Positions 43,426 to 52,627 of a stretch of 64,000 nt of DNA are shown one piece after another (position 1 is the stretch's first letter; each line of letters starts with the position of its first letter). The notes below the pieces were generated by a model that did not search any database, was not told the DNA's origin, and saw only the letters and a list, made by a program, of their open reading frames with translations. This DNA is from Paenibacillus crassostreae. GTDB lineage: Bacteria > Bacillota > Bacilli > Paenibacillales > Paenibacillaceae. The stretch is taken from positions 62,001 to 126,000 of the forward strand of contig NZ_CP017770.1 in NCBI RefSeq assembly GCF_001857945.1, in the 5' to 3' direction. The position numbers and the translations under genes are program-made.

Positions 43426-44382
43426 TTACGTTTCCAGTAATATTTCCCCTGTCCGGGACAGATCATAACCCGCAATGGACTGAAGTTCTTTCCTGAATTC
43501 ATCCGATCTTAGAATATGAAGTAGGGGCTCAATCCATATGTGATTATTTGCAGTTTTGAGCATAACAAGATCATAGTTTTCTTTGATTAATGGTATGAAA
43601 TCGATATTGCCTACAATAGAAGCAGCTTTCTCGATGCCTACACCAACATCTGCTTCACCTGATGCCACCTTAGACGCTACCCCGAGATGATTGCTCTCCA
43701 CTTGATTATAGCCCAATAGTTGATCGGGCTTTATTCCATGTAGACGTAGTTGTTCATCTAATAATACCCGAGCACCAGAACCTTTCTCGCGATTGGATAG
43801 ACGTAAGCCCTTAGTGGCCAAATCAGCCCAAGTCTTTAATGATAGTGGATTTCCTTGCTTGACATACAATCCTGCATTTCTAGAGAGCAAATTGACAACG
43901 ATATAAGAGTTGCCTACAAGAATTCTTCGGATATAGGGTAGATTGTATTCTCCTGTATCACCATCGAGAAGATGAGTACTGACAATGTCAGATTCACCCC
44001 GGTACATCGAGATTAAACTATCTAGGCTTCCTACATAAGCACGGAGTGGGCGTATTCCATCCATATGGGTCTCCATATATTTCGCTAGAATGTCAAGAAC
44101 GAGATCCTGACCTGTAATAACGAGAGGTCGTAACCCAACATTAGTGGCTTGTGGTTGAGTCGGAGTTGGAGTTAGAGATTCCAATTTTATGGGCTGTTCG
44201 TTCATTGGTATTCCTTTGGATCGTTGTTTATAAGCTTCAAGGTCGATGGGGTCCACGCGCATCTGTTTACCAACCCGATATGACGCTAACTCACCTTTTT
44301 TTATTAAGTCATATACGGTGAGTTTAGATATCTTAAGTAACTTGGCAATTTCTTCGGTAGTATACGAGATATCGTCGGACAT
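43426..44382 (-). CDS. Molybdate-responsive regulator: excisionase-type HTH plus PBP-like domain
   Basis: 318 residues from ATG 44382 (TAAGGAGGAAAATC site). N-terminal helix-turn-helix of the excisionase/MerR-like type (YTTEEIAKLLKISKLTVYDL, residues 6-25), then a periplasmic-binding-protein-like domain (PBP_like, with LSNREKGSGARVLLDEQLRL and ASGEADVGVGIEKA). Such proteins bind molybdate or a similar oxyanion and control modABC or Mo-enzyme genes. It is divergent from modA, with a palindrome between them. Confidence 0.82.
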   Translation of the reverse strand: MSDDISYTTEEIAKLLKISKLTVYDLIKKGELASYRVGKQMRVDPIDLEAYKQRSKGIPMNEQPIKLESLTPTPTQPQATNVGLRPLVITGQDLVLDILAKYMETHMDGIRPLRAYVGSLDSLISMYRGESDIVSTHLLDGDTGEYNLPYIRRILVGNSYIVVNLLSRNAGLYVKQGNPLSLKTWADLATKGLRLSNREKGSGARVLLDEQLRLHGIKPDQLLGYNQVESNHLGVASKVASGEADVGVGIEKAASIVGNIDFIPLIKENYDLVMLKTANNHIWIEPLLHILRSDEFRKELQSIAGYDLSRTGEILLET

Positions 44383-44501
44383 GATTTTCCTCCTTAATAA
44401 CTTTTCTAGCTTTGTAATGATTAAGATTAGTGTAACATATTAGGATGTGACCGTTTTGTTAATAGTATTTACATGTGTTATTAATGGGTTATAATCAATA
44501 C

Positions 44502-44533
44502 TAGATATAACTGATTATAACTAGTTATATCTA
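44502..44533. promoter_or_regulatory. modA operator-like inverted repeat
   Basis: TAGATATAACT (44502-44512) and AGTTATATCTA (44523-44533) are perfect inverted copies with a ten-base spacer containing a third TATAACT half. The site lies just upstream of modA and opposite the regulator gene, so it is the probable binding site of that regulator. Confidence 0.65.
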
Positions 44534-44556
44534 AATATAATAACGGAGGATAGATT

Positions 44557-45405
44557 ATGTTCACTAGCAATAATAAAATATTCTTATCTATTCTATTGGC
44601 TATGACTTTTATATTAGCAGGATGTGGTACTACAAGTAATACTAATAACCAAATGAATTCAACTCATCTCAAAGACGATATAGATAATTCTGATCACGCC
44701 GTTGAGACAGTAGAACTGACGATTTCAGCAGCGGCAAGCTTAACTGATGCCTTAACGGAAATTATGTATACATATGAAGACAACAACCCGCATGTACATT
44801 TGAACATTAACTTTGGTGGATCTGGTGCACTTCAGCAGCAGATTGAACAAGGGGCACCCGTTGATATATTCATGTCTGCAGCAGTCAAGAATATGAATGC
44901 ACTTGTGGACGAACAGTTAATTGATGCGGATCAACAGATTAATTTGTTGAAGAATGAACTAGTTGTAGTGACTCCACAAGATAACGGAACAACCGTTGAT
45001 AAGATGAGTGATCTAACGAAAGATGCAGTGAAAATCATTGCTATTGGCATTCCAGAGAGTGTTCCTGCAGGAAACTACGCCAAAGCGGCACTAACTACTG
45101 TGAATCTATGGGATGTTTTGCAAGATAAAACGGTGCAAGCTAAGGATGTCAGACAAGTGTTGCAATATTTAGAAACTGGAAATGCGGATGCTGGATTTGT
45201 TTATAAGACAGATGCGCTAACATCGGATAAAGTAAAAGTTGCATTTACAGTTGATCAAGCCACTTATCCAGCAGTTCAATATCCGATAGGGATCGTGAAG
45301 GCTACTAGACAACTAATCGAGGCTGAACATTTCTATACATATTTACAATCGCAGGAGGCACTTGATGTGTTTATTAAATATGGCTTTTCTTCCTTAAACG
45401 AATGA
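44557..45405 (+). CDS. modA: Molybdate ABC transporter substrate-binding lipoprotein
   Basis: 282 residues from ATG 44557 (AACGGAGGATAG site). Signal peptide with lipobox ILAGCG, so Cys22 is lipidated. The ModA motifs are TISAAASLTDALTEIM and NFGGSGALQQQIEQGAPVDI (substrate Ser/Tyr side), then NADAGFVYKTDA. It captures molybdate outside the membrane for ModB. Molybdenum is needed for the nitrate reductase encoded nearby. Confidence 0.93.
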   Translation: MFTSNNKIFLSILLAMTFILAGCGTTSNTNNQMNSTHLKDDIDNSDHAVETVELTISAAASLTDALTEIMYTYEDNNPHVHLNINFGGSGALQQQIEQGAPVDIFMSAAVKNMNALVDEQLIDADQQINLLKNELVVVTPQDNGTTVDKMSDLTKDAVKIIAIGIPESVPAGNYAKAALTTVNLWDVLQDKTVQAKDVRQVLQYLETGNADAGFVYKTDALTSDKVKVAFTVDQATYPAVQYPIGIVKATRQLIEAEHFYTYLQSQEALDVFIKYGFSSLNE

Positions 45406-46067
45406 TGGATTCTATGAATTGGTATAATTTCTGGTTGCCCATACGACTATCTTTGCAAATCGCCTTATTATCGAGTGTAGTTGTTCTCTTGATCGGTGTA
45501 GCGGTTGCTTGGTGGATGTCTCGTCGGACCTTTAAGGGAAAGATCTTTCTTGAAACATTTTTTATGTTACCTTTAGTGCTTCCCCCAACAGTCGTAGGAT
45601 TTCTATTACTAGTGTTGTTAGGGAGAAAAAGCTGGATTGGACAATGGATAGAGTGGTTGTTTAATGCACCCATAGTTTTCTCTTGGTGGGCTGGTGTTGT
45701 AGCATCGATTGTCGTTTCTTTTCCGCTAGTCTATCAAACGATGAAAGTAGGCTTCGGTTCCATCGACCGTGAATTGGAAGATGCAGCTCGTTCGATTGGG
45801 GCGAGTGAGTGGGGCGTATTCAGGTATATTACTCTTCCGTTAGCTTTTCGGTCGCTTATTACTGCATATATTCTTGGTTTTGCACGGGGGCTTGGAGAGT
45901 TCGGGGCTACTATAATGATCGCGGGGAATATCCCAGGCAAAACGCAGACGATTCCTACAGCCATTTATGTTGCAGTGGATTCGGGCAATACCGCAATGGC
46001 CTGGGCCTGGACATGTGCTATTATCGTAATCTCATTTGTATTGTTACTAATAAGTCGTAAAGGTTGA
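45402..46067 (+). CDS. modB: Molybdate ABC transporter permease
   Basis: 221 residues, ATG 45402 overlapping the modA stop. Five or six membrane spans; the EAA loop reads DRELEDAARSIGASEWGVFR, and GLGEFGATIMIAGNIPGKTQ is the conserved ModB block. It forms the channel for molybdate. A separate ATPase gene (modC) does not follow, so another ATPase must serve it. Confidence 0.92.
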   Translation: MMDSMNWYNFWLPIRLSLQIALLSSVVVLLIGVAVAWWMSRRTFKGKIFLETFFMLPLVLPPTVVGFLLLVLLGRKSWIGQWIEWLFNAPIVFSWWAGVVASIVVSFPLVYQTMKVGFGSIDRELEDAARSIGASEWGVFRYITLPLAFRSLITAYILGFARGLGEFGATIMIAGNIPGKTQTIPTAIYVAVDSGNTAMAWAWTCAIIVISFVLLLISRKG

Positions 46068-46098
46068 TCTTGTGTTGCTAAAGGTTAACCTTTTTTGT
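46058..46098 (+). terminator. Possible terminator after modB
   Basis: AAAGGTTAACCTTT followed by TTTT, with an alternative AAAGGTT upstream. A short stem, so weak. Confidence 0.4.
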
Positions 46099-46156
46099 TT
46101 GCTTTTTCATCAATTGAGTAGTAAAGTGATAACAAGCACTTAGGGGAGGAAACGAG

Positions 46157-46600
46157 ATGCGTAATAATACGAAGGGCTCGTTAATCTGGTTACGCATACT
46201 ACGTTTTACAAACCAAAGTAACCAGTTGTCGAATGCTTTTTTGAAACGATTTGATCTAACAATTGCTCAATTTGATGTACTTGTGCAAATACACACTTAT
46301 CAGCCGCTGACGCAAATGGAGTTAGCTGAGAAAGCTACTGTTACACAAGGGGGTATTTCTCGGATGCTCGTTCGTCTTGAAAAGGAAGGCTATATTGTAC
46401 GTAAACAAGATTGGAAGACGAAAACAATTAGTCTTACTGCAAAAGCCGAATCTATTCTGGAGCATGCAATGCCTGCACAGTTAGCATTTCAATCCTCATT
46501 GTTCCATGATGTATTAAGTGATGAAGAACAACGAATATTATATGAATTAATCACGCGTGTTCATAAACATAGCGAAAAGATTGAATTACCGACTGAGTAA
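46157..46600 (+). CDS. MarR-family transcriptional regulator
   Basis: 147 residues from ATG 46157 (AGGGGAGGAAACG site). Winged helix: [20 protein letters not shown] then [20 protein letters not shown], the MarR DNA-binding signature. Placed before a ring-cleaving dioxygenase and a flavin oxidoreductase, as the quinone sensor MhqR is in Bacillus, so it probably represses them in response to quinone or electrophile stress. Confidence 0.88.
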   Translation: MRNNTKGSLIWLRILRFTNQSNQLSNAFLKRFDLTIAQFDVLVQIHTYQPLTQMELAEKATVTQGGISRMLVRLEKEGYIVRKQDWKTKTISLTAKAESILEHAMPAQLAFQSSLFHDVLSDEEQRILYELITRVHKHSEKIELPTE

Positions 46601-46615
46601 TTTTTTACTATCACT

Positions 46616-46630
46616 TGATTAGTCAAATCA
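46616..46630. promoter_or_regulatory. Operator-like TGATTAGTCAAATCA
   Basis: Inverted repeat (TGATT/AATCA) between the MarR gene and the dioxygenase gene. Possible binding site of the MarR protein; not matching the known MhqR box. Confidence 0.35.
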
Positions 46631-46648
46631 TATACAGGAGGGATATCA

Positions 46649-47590
46649 ATGCATATTATTTCAGGACATCATCATATTTCGATGCTAACAAAAAATGCTC
46701 AAGTAAATAATCAATTTTATCAAGATATATTAGGACTTCGCAGAGTTAAAAAATCAGTTAATCAGGATGACCCTAGTATGTATCATCTTTTTTACGGAGA
46801 TCTAGTTGGTAGTACAGGAACGGGTTTAACTTTTTTTGAAATGCCTAACGTGGGAAGAACCATTCAGGGTACCAATGCAATTACACAAATCGGTTTGCTT
46901 GTCCCATCATATGAAAGTCTAGTGTTCTGGAAAAAGCGTTTTGAGTTATTAGGTGTGAAGCACAATCAAATTACAACATATGCTGGGCGAGAAGCTTTGC
47001 ATTTCGAAGATACGGATGGCTTACGATTGATATTGTTAAACAATAATGGTGATGCCGTTCCTGAAAGTTGGACTGTATGGAATGATTCCGTGATAGACCC
47101 ACAGCATCGTATTCTAGGTATGGGTCCAATCGAGATTACAGTACGTTCCATCGATCGGTTAGCGAGAACACTAAAGGAAATGTTCGGTTATATAGAGGTG
47201 TCGCGCTCTGATCAAGATGCGATCTATCAATCTGTAGCTGGTCAGTCGTATGGAGAGATCGTCATTAAAGAATTGGAAGGAGTAAGTGAGAAGCCTGGAA
47301 GAGGGAGTATTCATCATTTAGCCATCTCTGTTAAGAACGTTGACGAGTTACAACATTGGGACAACATCGTTAAAGAACGTGGTTTCCATTCATCAGGAAT
47401 TGTGGATCGTTTCTATTTCCAAAGCTTATATTTCCGTGAATCGAACGGTATTTTATTTGAAATAGCAACGGATGGTCCTGGATTCACTGTAGATTCAACA
47501 GTCGAGGAACTTGGTAAAACATTAGATTTACCCCCATTCTTAGAAGAACGTCGTGCAGAAATTGAATCTAATTTAACACCACTAGATTAA
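46649..47590 (+). CDS. Ring-cleaving dioxygenase, MhqO/LinE-like
   Basis: 313 residues from ATG 46649 (CAGGAGGGATATC site). Two VOC-type halves; the first begins GHHHISMLTKNAQVNNQFYQ and ends with EDTDGLRLILL, and the second has GSIHHLAISVKNVDELQHWD and ESNGILFEIATDGPGF. The H...H...E iron sites of type I extradiol dioxygenases are present in the second half. It probably opens hydroquinone-type rings, an electrophile-detoxifying reaction. Regulated by the MarR gene upstream. Confidence 0.87.
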   Translation: MHIISGHHHISMLTKNAQVNNQFYQDILGLRRVKKSVNQDDPSMYHLFYGDLVGSTGTGLTFFEMPNVGRTIQGTNAITQIGLLVPSYESLVFWKKRFELLGVKHNQITTYAGREALHFEDTDGLRLILLNNNGDAVPESWTVWNDSVIDPQHRILGMGPIEITVRSIDRLARTLKEMFGYIEVSRSDQDAIYQSVAGQSYGEIVIKELEGVSEKPGRGSIHHLAISVKNVDELQHWDNIVKERGFHSSGIVDRFYFQSLYFRESNGILFEIATDGPGFTVDSTVEELGKTLDLPPFLEERRAEIESNLTPLD

Positions 47591-47610
47591 CTAAAAGGGA
47601 GCTAATAAAC

Positions 47611-48675
47611 ATGGAGCAATATCGTATTCATCCAAGCAAGGGACTAGAATTTGGCTTATATTCGATTGGAGATCATTTACTTAACCCACATACAGGCGCA
47701 AAGATTAGTGCAGAGCAACGAATTCACGAATTAATTGAGGCAAGCAAATTAGCCGATGAGGCAGGGTTAGATGTATTTGCTGTTGGTGAAAGTCATCAGA
47801 CAGGGTTTACAACGCAGGCTCACACGGTCATTCTGGGTGCAATTGCACAAGCCACAAAAAATATTAAAATTGCTAGTTCGGCAACGGTTTTAAGTACATC
47901 CGATCCGGTTCGTGTATATGAGGATTTTGCAACATTAGATTTGATATCTGGAGGGCGAGCTGAGATTGTTGCAGGAAGAGGTTCACGTGTAGGTGCATAT
48001 AGTTTACTAGGATTTGATGTCAATGACTATGAAGAGTTATTTGAGGAAAAAATCGAACTTCTGATGAAGTTGAATAACGAGGATACAATTACATGGGAGG
48101 GTCAATTCCGCGCACCTTTACACGATGCTTCTATTTTACCGCAACCCCAATCAGGTCATTTGCCTATTTGGCGTGCAGTAGGAGGTCCCCCTGCTAGTGC
48201 AATTAAGGCGGGACATGCAGGAATACCAATGATGTTAACAACGCTGGGTGGACCAGCTATTAACTTTAAATTCTCGGTTGAGGCTTATCGTAATGCGCTT
48301 GCTGAAAGTGGATTTGATCCTGCGATATTACCGATTGCCACCACAAGTTTGTTCTATACAGCTGACACATCACAAGATGCACTACGTGAGTATTATCCTC
48401 ATCTTCATACGGGAATGCAGTCTTTACGTGGTGGCGGGTATCCGAAACAACAATTTGATCAATCTACTGATTATCGAGAAGCACTTATGGTGGGTAGTCC
48501 ACAACAAATTATTGAGAAAATTCTCTACCAATACGAATTATTTGGGCAACAACGATTCATGGCTCAAATCGATTTCGGTGGTGTACCGTTCGCTAAGATC
48601 GCGAAGAATATTGAACTGATTGCAACTAAAATAATGCCAGCGGTTAAGAAACATACAGCATCCGAACCTGTATAA
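47611..48675 (+). CDS. LLM-class flavin-dependent oxidoreductase
   Basis: 354 residues from ATG 47611 (AAAAGGGAGC site), 20 bases after the dioxygenase. The luciferase-like TIM barrel is shown by LEFGLYSIGDHLLNP, LDVFAVGESHQTGFTTQAHT, KIASSATVLSTSDPVRVYED and GGRAEIVAGRGSRVGAYSLL. Members use FMNH2 with oxygen to oxidise aromatic or aliphatic substrates. Co-transcribed with the dioxygenase and probably under the MarR protein. No terminator is obvious before the CHRD gene. Confidence 0.9.
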   Translation: MEQYRIHPSKGLEFGLYSIGDHLLNPHTGAKISAEQRIHELIEASKLADEAGLDVFAVGESHQTGFTTQAHTVILGAIAQATKNIKIASSATVLSTSDPVRVYEDFATLDLISGGRAEIVAGRGSRVGAYSLLGFDVNDYEELFEEKIELLMKLNNEDTITWEGQFRAPLHDASILPQPQSGHLPIWRAVGGPPASAIKAGHAGIPMMLTTLGGPAINFKFSVEAYRNALAESGFDPAILPIATTSLFYTADTSQDALREYYPHLHTGMQSLRGGGYPKQQFDQSTDYREALMVGSPQQIIEKILYQYELFGQQRFMAQIDFGGVPFAKIAKNIELIATKIMPAVKKHTASEPV

Positions 48676-48706
48676 AACATTCAAAATCAGAGGCTAATAA
48701 ACAATC

Positions 48707-48749
48707 CACTCTTCTTCTTATCGAATACATTGGTGATAAGAGAGGAGTG
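48707..48749 (+). promoter_or_regulatory. Hairpin masking the CHRD gene start
   Basis: CACTC...CTTATC (48707-48722) pairs with GATAAG...GGAGTG (48735-48749), covering the ribosome site and start codon of the next gene. It could restrict translation. Confidence 0.45.
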
Positions 48750-49151
48750 ATAACTATCAGAACATTTAGGACTTTCTTATCTGGACGAAGCGAAGTACCG
48801 CCTGTCAGAACATTTGCTACAGGCAATGCAGTATTCCACCTTAATGCTAGTGGCACTCGACTAAGATTTCGTCTAGTTGTCAATAATATCGCAAAAGTTA
48901 CTCAAGCACATATCCATATTGGACGTGTAGGACGAAATGGCCCTGTTGTCGCATTTTTGTTCGGTCCGAGTAAATTTGGAATTTCAGTGAGACGTGGCGT
49001 TGTGTCTGGTGTCTTGACCAACCGTGATCTAGTCGGCCCTCTACAAGGGAGAACGATCCAAGATTTAGTCCGGGAGATCAATCGTGGTAACACTTACGTC
49101 AACGTGCATACCGAACAGTATCCGAATGGTGAAATTAGAGGACAAATCTAA
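48747..49151 (+). CDS. CHRD-domain protein
   Basis: 134 residues; GTG 48747 is used here although the AGAGGA site is very close to it, so a start codon slightly downstream cannot be excluded. The CHRD pattern is complete: FLSGRSEVPPVRTFATGNAV, AHIHIGRVGRNGPVVAFLFG and the closing YVNVHTEQYPNGEIRGQI. CHRD domains are beta-sandwich modules of unknown molecular role in bacteria. No signal peptide is visible. A strong terminator follows. Confidence 0.8.
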   Translation: MITIRTFRTFLSGRSEVPPVRTFATGNAVFHLNASGTRLRFRLVVNNIAKVTQAHIHIGRVGRNGPVVAFLFGPSKFGISVRRGVVSGVLTNRDLVGPLQGRTIQDLVREINRGNTYVNVHTEQYPNGEIRGQI

Positions 49152-49164
49152 ATATAATGATATT

Positions 49165-49206
49165 ACAGAAACAGCTGACATATAAAGATATGTCGGCTGT
49201 TTCTGT
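49165..49206. terminator. Strong terminator after the CHRD gene
   Basis: ACAGAAACAGC-GACATAT pairs with ATATGTC-GCTGTTTCTGT around AAAG, a nearly perfect 19-base stem. Confidence 0.75.
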
Positions 49207-49241
49207 ATCCATTGAATATGCATAACATATAGATAATAGTA

Positions 49242-49277
49242 CAACCTAACCATGTTAACTACATCATGGTTAGGTTG
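49242..49277 (+). promoter_or_regulatory. Leader hairpin before the phosphatase-family gene
   Basis: CAACCTAACCATG (49242-49254) and CATGGTTAGGTTG (49265-49277) are perfect inverted arms around a ten-base loop. The right arm contains the GGTTGGTG ribosome-site region, 14 bases from the ATG at 49291, so the hairpin could sequester it. Confidence 0.55.
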
Positions 49278-49290
49278 GTGATATTTATTC

Positions 49291-50880
49291 ATGCGTCAAA
49301 AAAATAGTTTATTTCTCATGTTGATCTGTATACTGCTATTAACTAGTGGATGCCTGAAACAAGAACCAGTACATAAGGAACAGGATTTAGTCCAAGTGAA
49401 ATCTACAAATGATAAACATGTTAAAAAAGTGATCTTGCTACTAATCGATTCTTTAATGGCTCAAGCTATTGATGAAGGTATCGCGCAAAAAGAACTCCCA
49501 ACTCTACAATTTCTGATACAACATGGTCAATATTATAAAGAGTTGGTCAGTTCTTTCCCCACCATGTCTGTGACGATAGATAGTTCGCTGCTTACAGGAA
49601 CCTATCCAGATGGTCACCATGTCCCTGGGTTGACTTGGTATTCTACGAAAGAAAAGAAACTCATTAATTATGGAACTGGACCCATGGAGATCATTAATCA
49701 TGGTGTTAATCCAGTATTAGAAGACGCGTTAATCAACTTGAACAGAAGCCATTTAAATCAAAAAATCCCTACTCTTTATGAAGATTTGGCACAGCGCGGG
49801 CTGAAATCTGGAAGTATTAACGGTTTGATATATCGAGGTCCCATTGGCCATGTATTAACCATTCCACCTTGGATTCAAGGTCCTACTTCTCTACCACGAA
49901 CCATACCTGTCAAAGGACCGGATTATCTGTCTTTAGGATCGCTATCAGATCCGCTTGATGGATTGAAAGAACTTCCAGACGGATTAAGTAATCGCTTGGG
50001 TTTAAATAATCGATATTCCATTGAGACCGTCAAATATTTAATTCATGCGAATAAATTACCTGATTTCTTGTATGTATATCTACCTGATTTAGATCACCAA
50101 ATCCATAAGAAGGGTCCTTCGGATCTAAAAGGTGTCAAGGAAATGGATAAACAACTTCAGTCTTTATTGCAGAGTTTTGGATCGCCAGAGGAAGCTTTGA
50201 AAAAAGCGACATTTATTGTCGTTGGAGATAGTGGAATGACCCAAATCTTGCCTGCTGAAGAAAATCCTCTGATCGAATTATCTTCCTTTTTCAACGACTA
50301 TAAAGTGTTGCGAGATGGCGAATCTGTAACGGAAGAAACGGAAATCGTACTAGCCCTTAATGAAACGATGGCTTATGTCTATAAACTTAAAGCGGATAAG
50401 TTAAAAGACATTGCCTATCTATTAAAAGCTGATCCTCGGATTGATATCATTGCCTGGAAAGAAAAGAAGTGGATGTACGCCATTCAAGGCAATACCTCCA
50501 AAGAACTCAAATTTAAGGTCAATGGAAAACTAATCGATCCCTATCAGCAAAAATGGACAATCAAACAAGATGCTGAAGTGTTAGATTTGAAAATAAATGC
50601 TCAGCAACAAACTGTGAGCTATGGTAAGTATCCTGATGTACTGCAACGATTATATGGTGCATTGCATTCACACGACGGTGAATTTTTAATAGTTACTGCA
50701 AAACGTGGGTTTGAATTAGCGGATCGAAACTCACCGACACACAAAGGGGGTGGAGGTCATGGATCTATTGGAAAAACGGAGTCCCTAGTTCCTCTTATCA
50801 TTAGTGGAACTGAACAAAAGCCACAATACTTACGGATCATAGATTTAAAATCGTTCCTGCTTAAACTTTTAACAAAGTAA
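49291..50880 (+). CDS. Alkaline-phosphatase-superfamily lipoprotein (nucleotide pyrophosphatase/phosphodiesterase type)
   Basis: 529 residues from ATG 49291. Lipobox LLTSGC gives a lipidated Cys21. The metal-binding pattern of type I phosphodiesterases is visible: KKVILLLIDSLMAQAIDEG, SFPTMSVTIDSSLLTGTYPD (Thr nucleophile region), YLPDLDHQIHKKGP, TFIVVGDSGMTQ and KGGGGHGSIG. It probably hydrolyses phosphate esters or diesters outside the cell. Its control may involve the leader hairpin. A bidirectional terminator follows. Confidence 0.87.
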   Translation: MRQKNSLFLMLICILLLTSGCLKQEPVHKEQDLVQVKSTNDKHVKKVILLLIDSLMAQAIDEGIAQKELPTLQFLIQHGQYYKELVSSFPTMSVTIDSSLLTGTYPDGHHVPGLTWYSTKEKKLINYGTGPMEIINHGVNPVLEDALINLNRSHLNQKIPTLYEDLAQRGLKSGSINGLIYRGPIGHVLTIPPWIQGPTSLPRTIPVKGPDYLSLGSLSDPLDGLKELPDGLSNRLGLNNRYSIETVKYLIHANKLPDFLYVYLPDLDHQIHKKGPSDLKGVKEMDKQLQSLLQSFGSPEEALKKATFIVVGDSGMTQILPAEENPLIELSSFFNDYKVLRDGESVTEETEIVLALNETMAYVYKLKADKLKDIAYLLKADPRIDIIAWKEKKWMYAIQGNTSKELKFKVNGKLIDPYQQKWTIKQDAEVLDLKINAQQQTVSYGKYPDVLQRLYGALHSHDGEFLIVTAKRGFELADRNSPTHKGGGGHGSIGKTESLVPLIISGTEQKPQYLRIIDLKSFLLKLLTK

Positions 50881-50910
50881 TGAAATATGCCAACCAGCTT
50901 CAGCATTGTA

Positions 50911-50960
50911 AAAAAACCTGCAATCGACCAATTCATTCATTGGTTGATTGCAGGTTTTCT
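50911..50960. terminator. Bidirectional terminator
   Basis: AAAACCTGCAATC-ACCAAT pairs with ATTGGT-GATTGCAGGTTTT around TCATTC. It serves the convergent phosphatase-family and MFS genes. Confidence 0.85.
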
Positions 50961-50976
50961 TTCTTATATTTCCTGA

Positions 50977-52593
50977 TTAAGCTTTATCTACAGCAAGTTT
51001 CTTTTCTTGATTTGCTTCCTCTGGAGTAGGCATTTCGTTTGATGTTCTAAGAGGTAACTCCTTCAGGAAGAAGACAAGAACAAAAGCAACTACGAGCACA
51101 ATCGTTCCTGTTAAGAACACGGTTGACAACGTCAGACCCAGAGCATCACGAATTGAGTCGATCATTTGTGAGAATAAAGGCTGTATATCAGTTGGTAGAC
51201 TAGCCTGAGTTTGCTCTAACAAAGGCTTATTCATCAGCGCCTGCGGATTAGCAAAAGAAAGCATTTGCTCCGTAACTGCAGGATCTATCTGAGAGAAATC
51301 TGGTGCAGATTCTGATTGCAAAGCATTACTCAAGTTCTTGGATAGATTATTCGCCATAACAGTACCCATCACCGCGATTCCGATCGTACCTCCGAGATTA
51401 CGGAATAGTTGAGAAGAGGCTGTTGCTACACCTAACTCAGAGTGAGAAACTGCATTTTGTGTTGCTAGTGAGAACACCGGCATACCTAACCCTAGTCCAA
51501 GACCAAATACAGCCATACTGAGAACCGCCATTGGTACATTGTTCATGAATACCATAATGGTCATACCAGCAATCATGATGGGTATTCCGATTAAGGCATA
51601 ACGTTTATACTTCCCGCTTTTAGCCATCAATTGGCCAGTAATTGCACTGGCTACAACCATGACGATCGACATAGGCATAGTTACATAACCAGCGTATGTT
51701 GCTGAGATACCCAGCACTCCTTGTACGAAAAAGGAGAGATAGATCATAGCACCCATCATTCCGAAGTTCATAATAAATCCAATAATATTGGATATAGTGA
51801 CTACGTTGTTTTTAAATAGATGAAGTGGCAAAACCGGGTTCTTCGCTTTGGATTCGACCCAAATGAAGATAAGTGCTGAAATAACCGTTCCTGCCAAAAG
51901 ACCAAGGATTTGTGAAGATCCCCAATCATATTGCGTACCCGCCCAAGTGAAAGCAAGAAGCAACGGAACAATAGTTGTTGTAAGGAATAGTGAACCCAAG
52001 TAATCAATGTTGGTTGACTCCCCACGTGTGCTTTTGGGAAACAAGGTAAGAATCATCACAAAGGCAACAACACCAAGTGGTAGGAAGATCCAGAACAGCC
52101 AATGCCATTCCATATTGTCAACTAAATATCCTCCAAGTGATGGTCCGAGAACGCTGGAGAAACCGAACACAGCCATCATTAGACCCATCCATTTACCGCG
52201 TTCGCGTGGAGGAAATAAGTCCCCAACAGCTGTAAATGCAGTGGATTGAATAATACCAGCACCAATACCTTGAATACCACGATATATAATAAACTGATAC
52301 ACGTCAGTAGAAGTTCCTGTCAGAAAGGCACCAATCATAAATAGTAAAATACCTGCCAATAGAAAAGGTTTACGCCCGAACATGTCTGACAGTTTACCGA
52401 CCAGAACCGTAGCGATAGTTGATGTTAGCAAGTAAATATTAATCGTCCAAGTATAGTATTCCATGCCATCTAGGATAGAAATGATACGCGGCATAGCCGT
52501 ACTTGTAATGGTCTGATTAATTGCTGCGAACAACATCGCAGCCATAGTTGCGATCATAATACTAAGTTTTCGTTTGCTTGATAAATGTTCCAT
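50977..52593 (-). CDS. MDR-type MFS exporter, DHA2 family (14 TM)
   Basis: 538 residues from ATG 52593 (GGTGGGGAATAACTTA site; ATG 52611 has none). Fourteen hydrophobic spans; DHA2 signatures IAQTITSTAMPRI-like NQTITSTAMPRIISIL, LSDMFGRKPFLLAGILLFMI and GIGAGIIQSTAFTAVGDLFP are seen. Members export drugs, dyes or lipids by proton antiport. It is downstream of a MarR gene (34 bases), the typical repressor-exporter pair. Confidence 0.9.
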   Translation of the reverse strand: MEHLSSKRKLSIMIATMAAMLFAAINQTITSTAMPRIISILDGMEYYTWTINIYLLTSTIATVLVGKLSDMFGRKPFLLAGILLFMIGAFLTGTSTDVYQFIIYRGIQGIGAGIIQSTAFTAVGDLFPPRERGKWMGLMMAVFGFSSVLGPSLGGYLVDNMEWHWLFWIFLPLGVVAFVMILTLFPKSTRGESTNIDYLGSLFLTTTIVPLLLAFTWAGTQYDWGSSQILGLLAGTVISALIFIWVESKAKNPVLPLHLFKNNVVTISNIIGFIMNFGMMGAMIYLSFFVQGVLGISATYAGYVTMPMSIVMVVASAITGQLMAKSGKYKRYALIGIPIMIAGMTIMVFMNNVPMAVLSMAVFGLGLGLGMPVFSLATQNAVSHSELGVATASSQLFRNLGGTIGIAVMGTVMANNLSKNLSNALQSESAPDFSQIDPAVTEQMLSFANPQALMNKPLLEQTQASLPTDIQPLFSQMIDSIRDALGLTLSTVFLTGTIVLVVAFVLVFFLKELPLRTSNEMPTPEEANQEKKLAVDKA

Positions 52594-52627
52594 TAAGTTA
52601 TTCCCCACCATTATTCTAATTTTTTCT

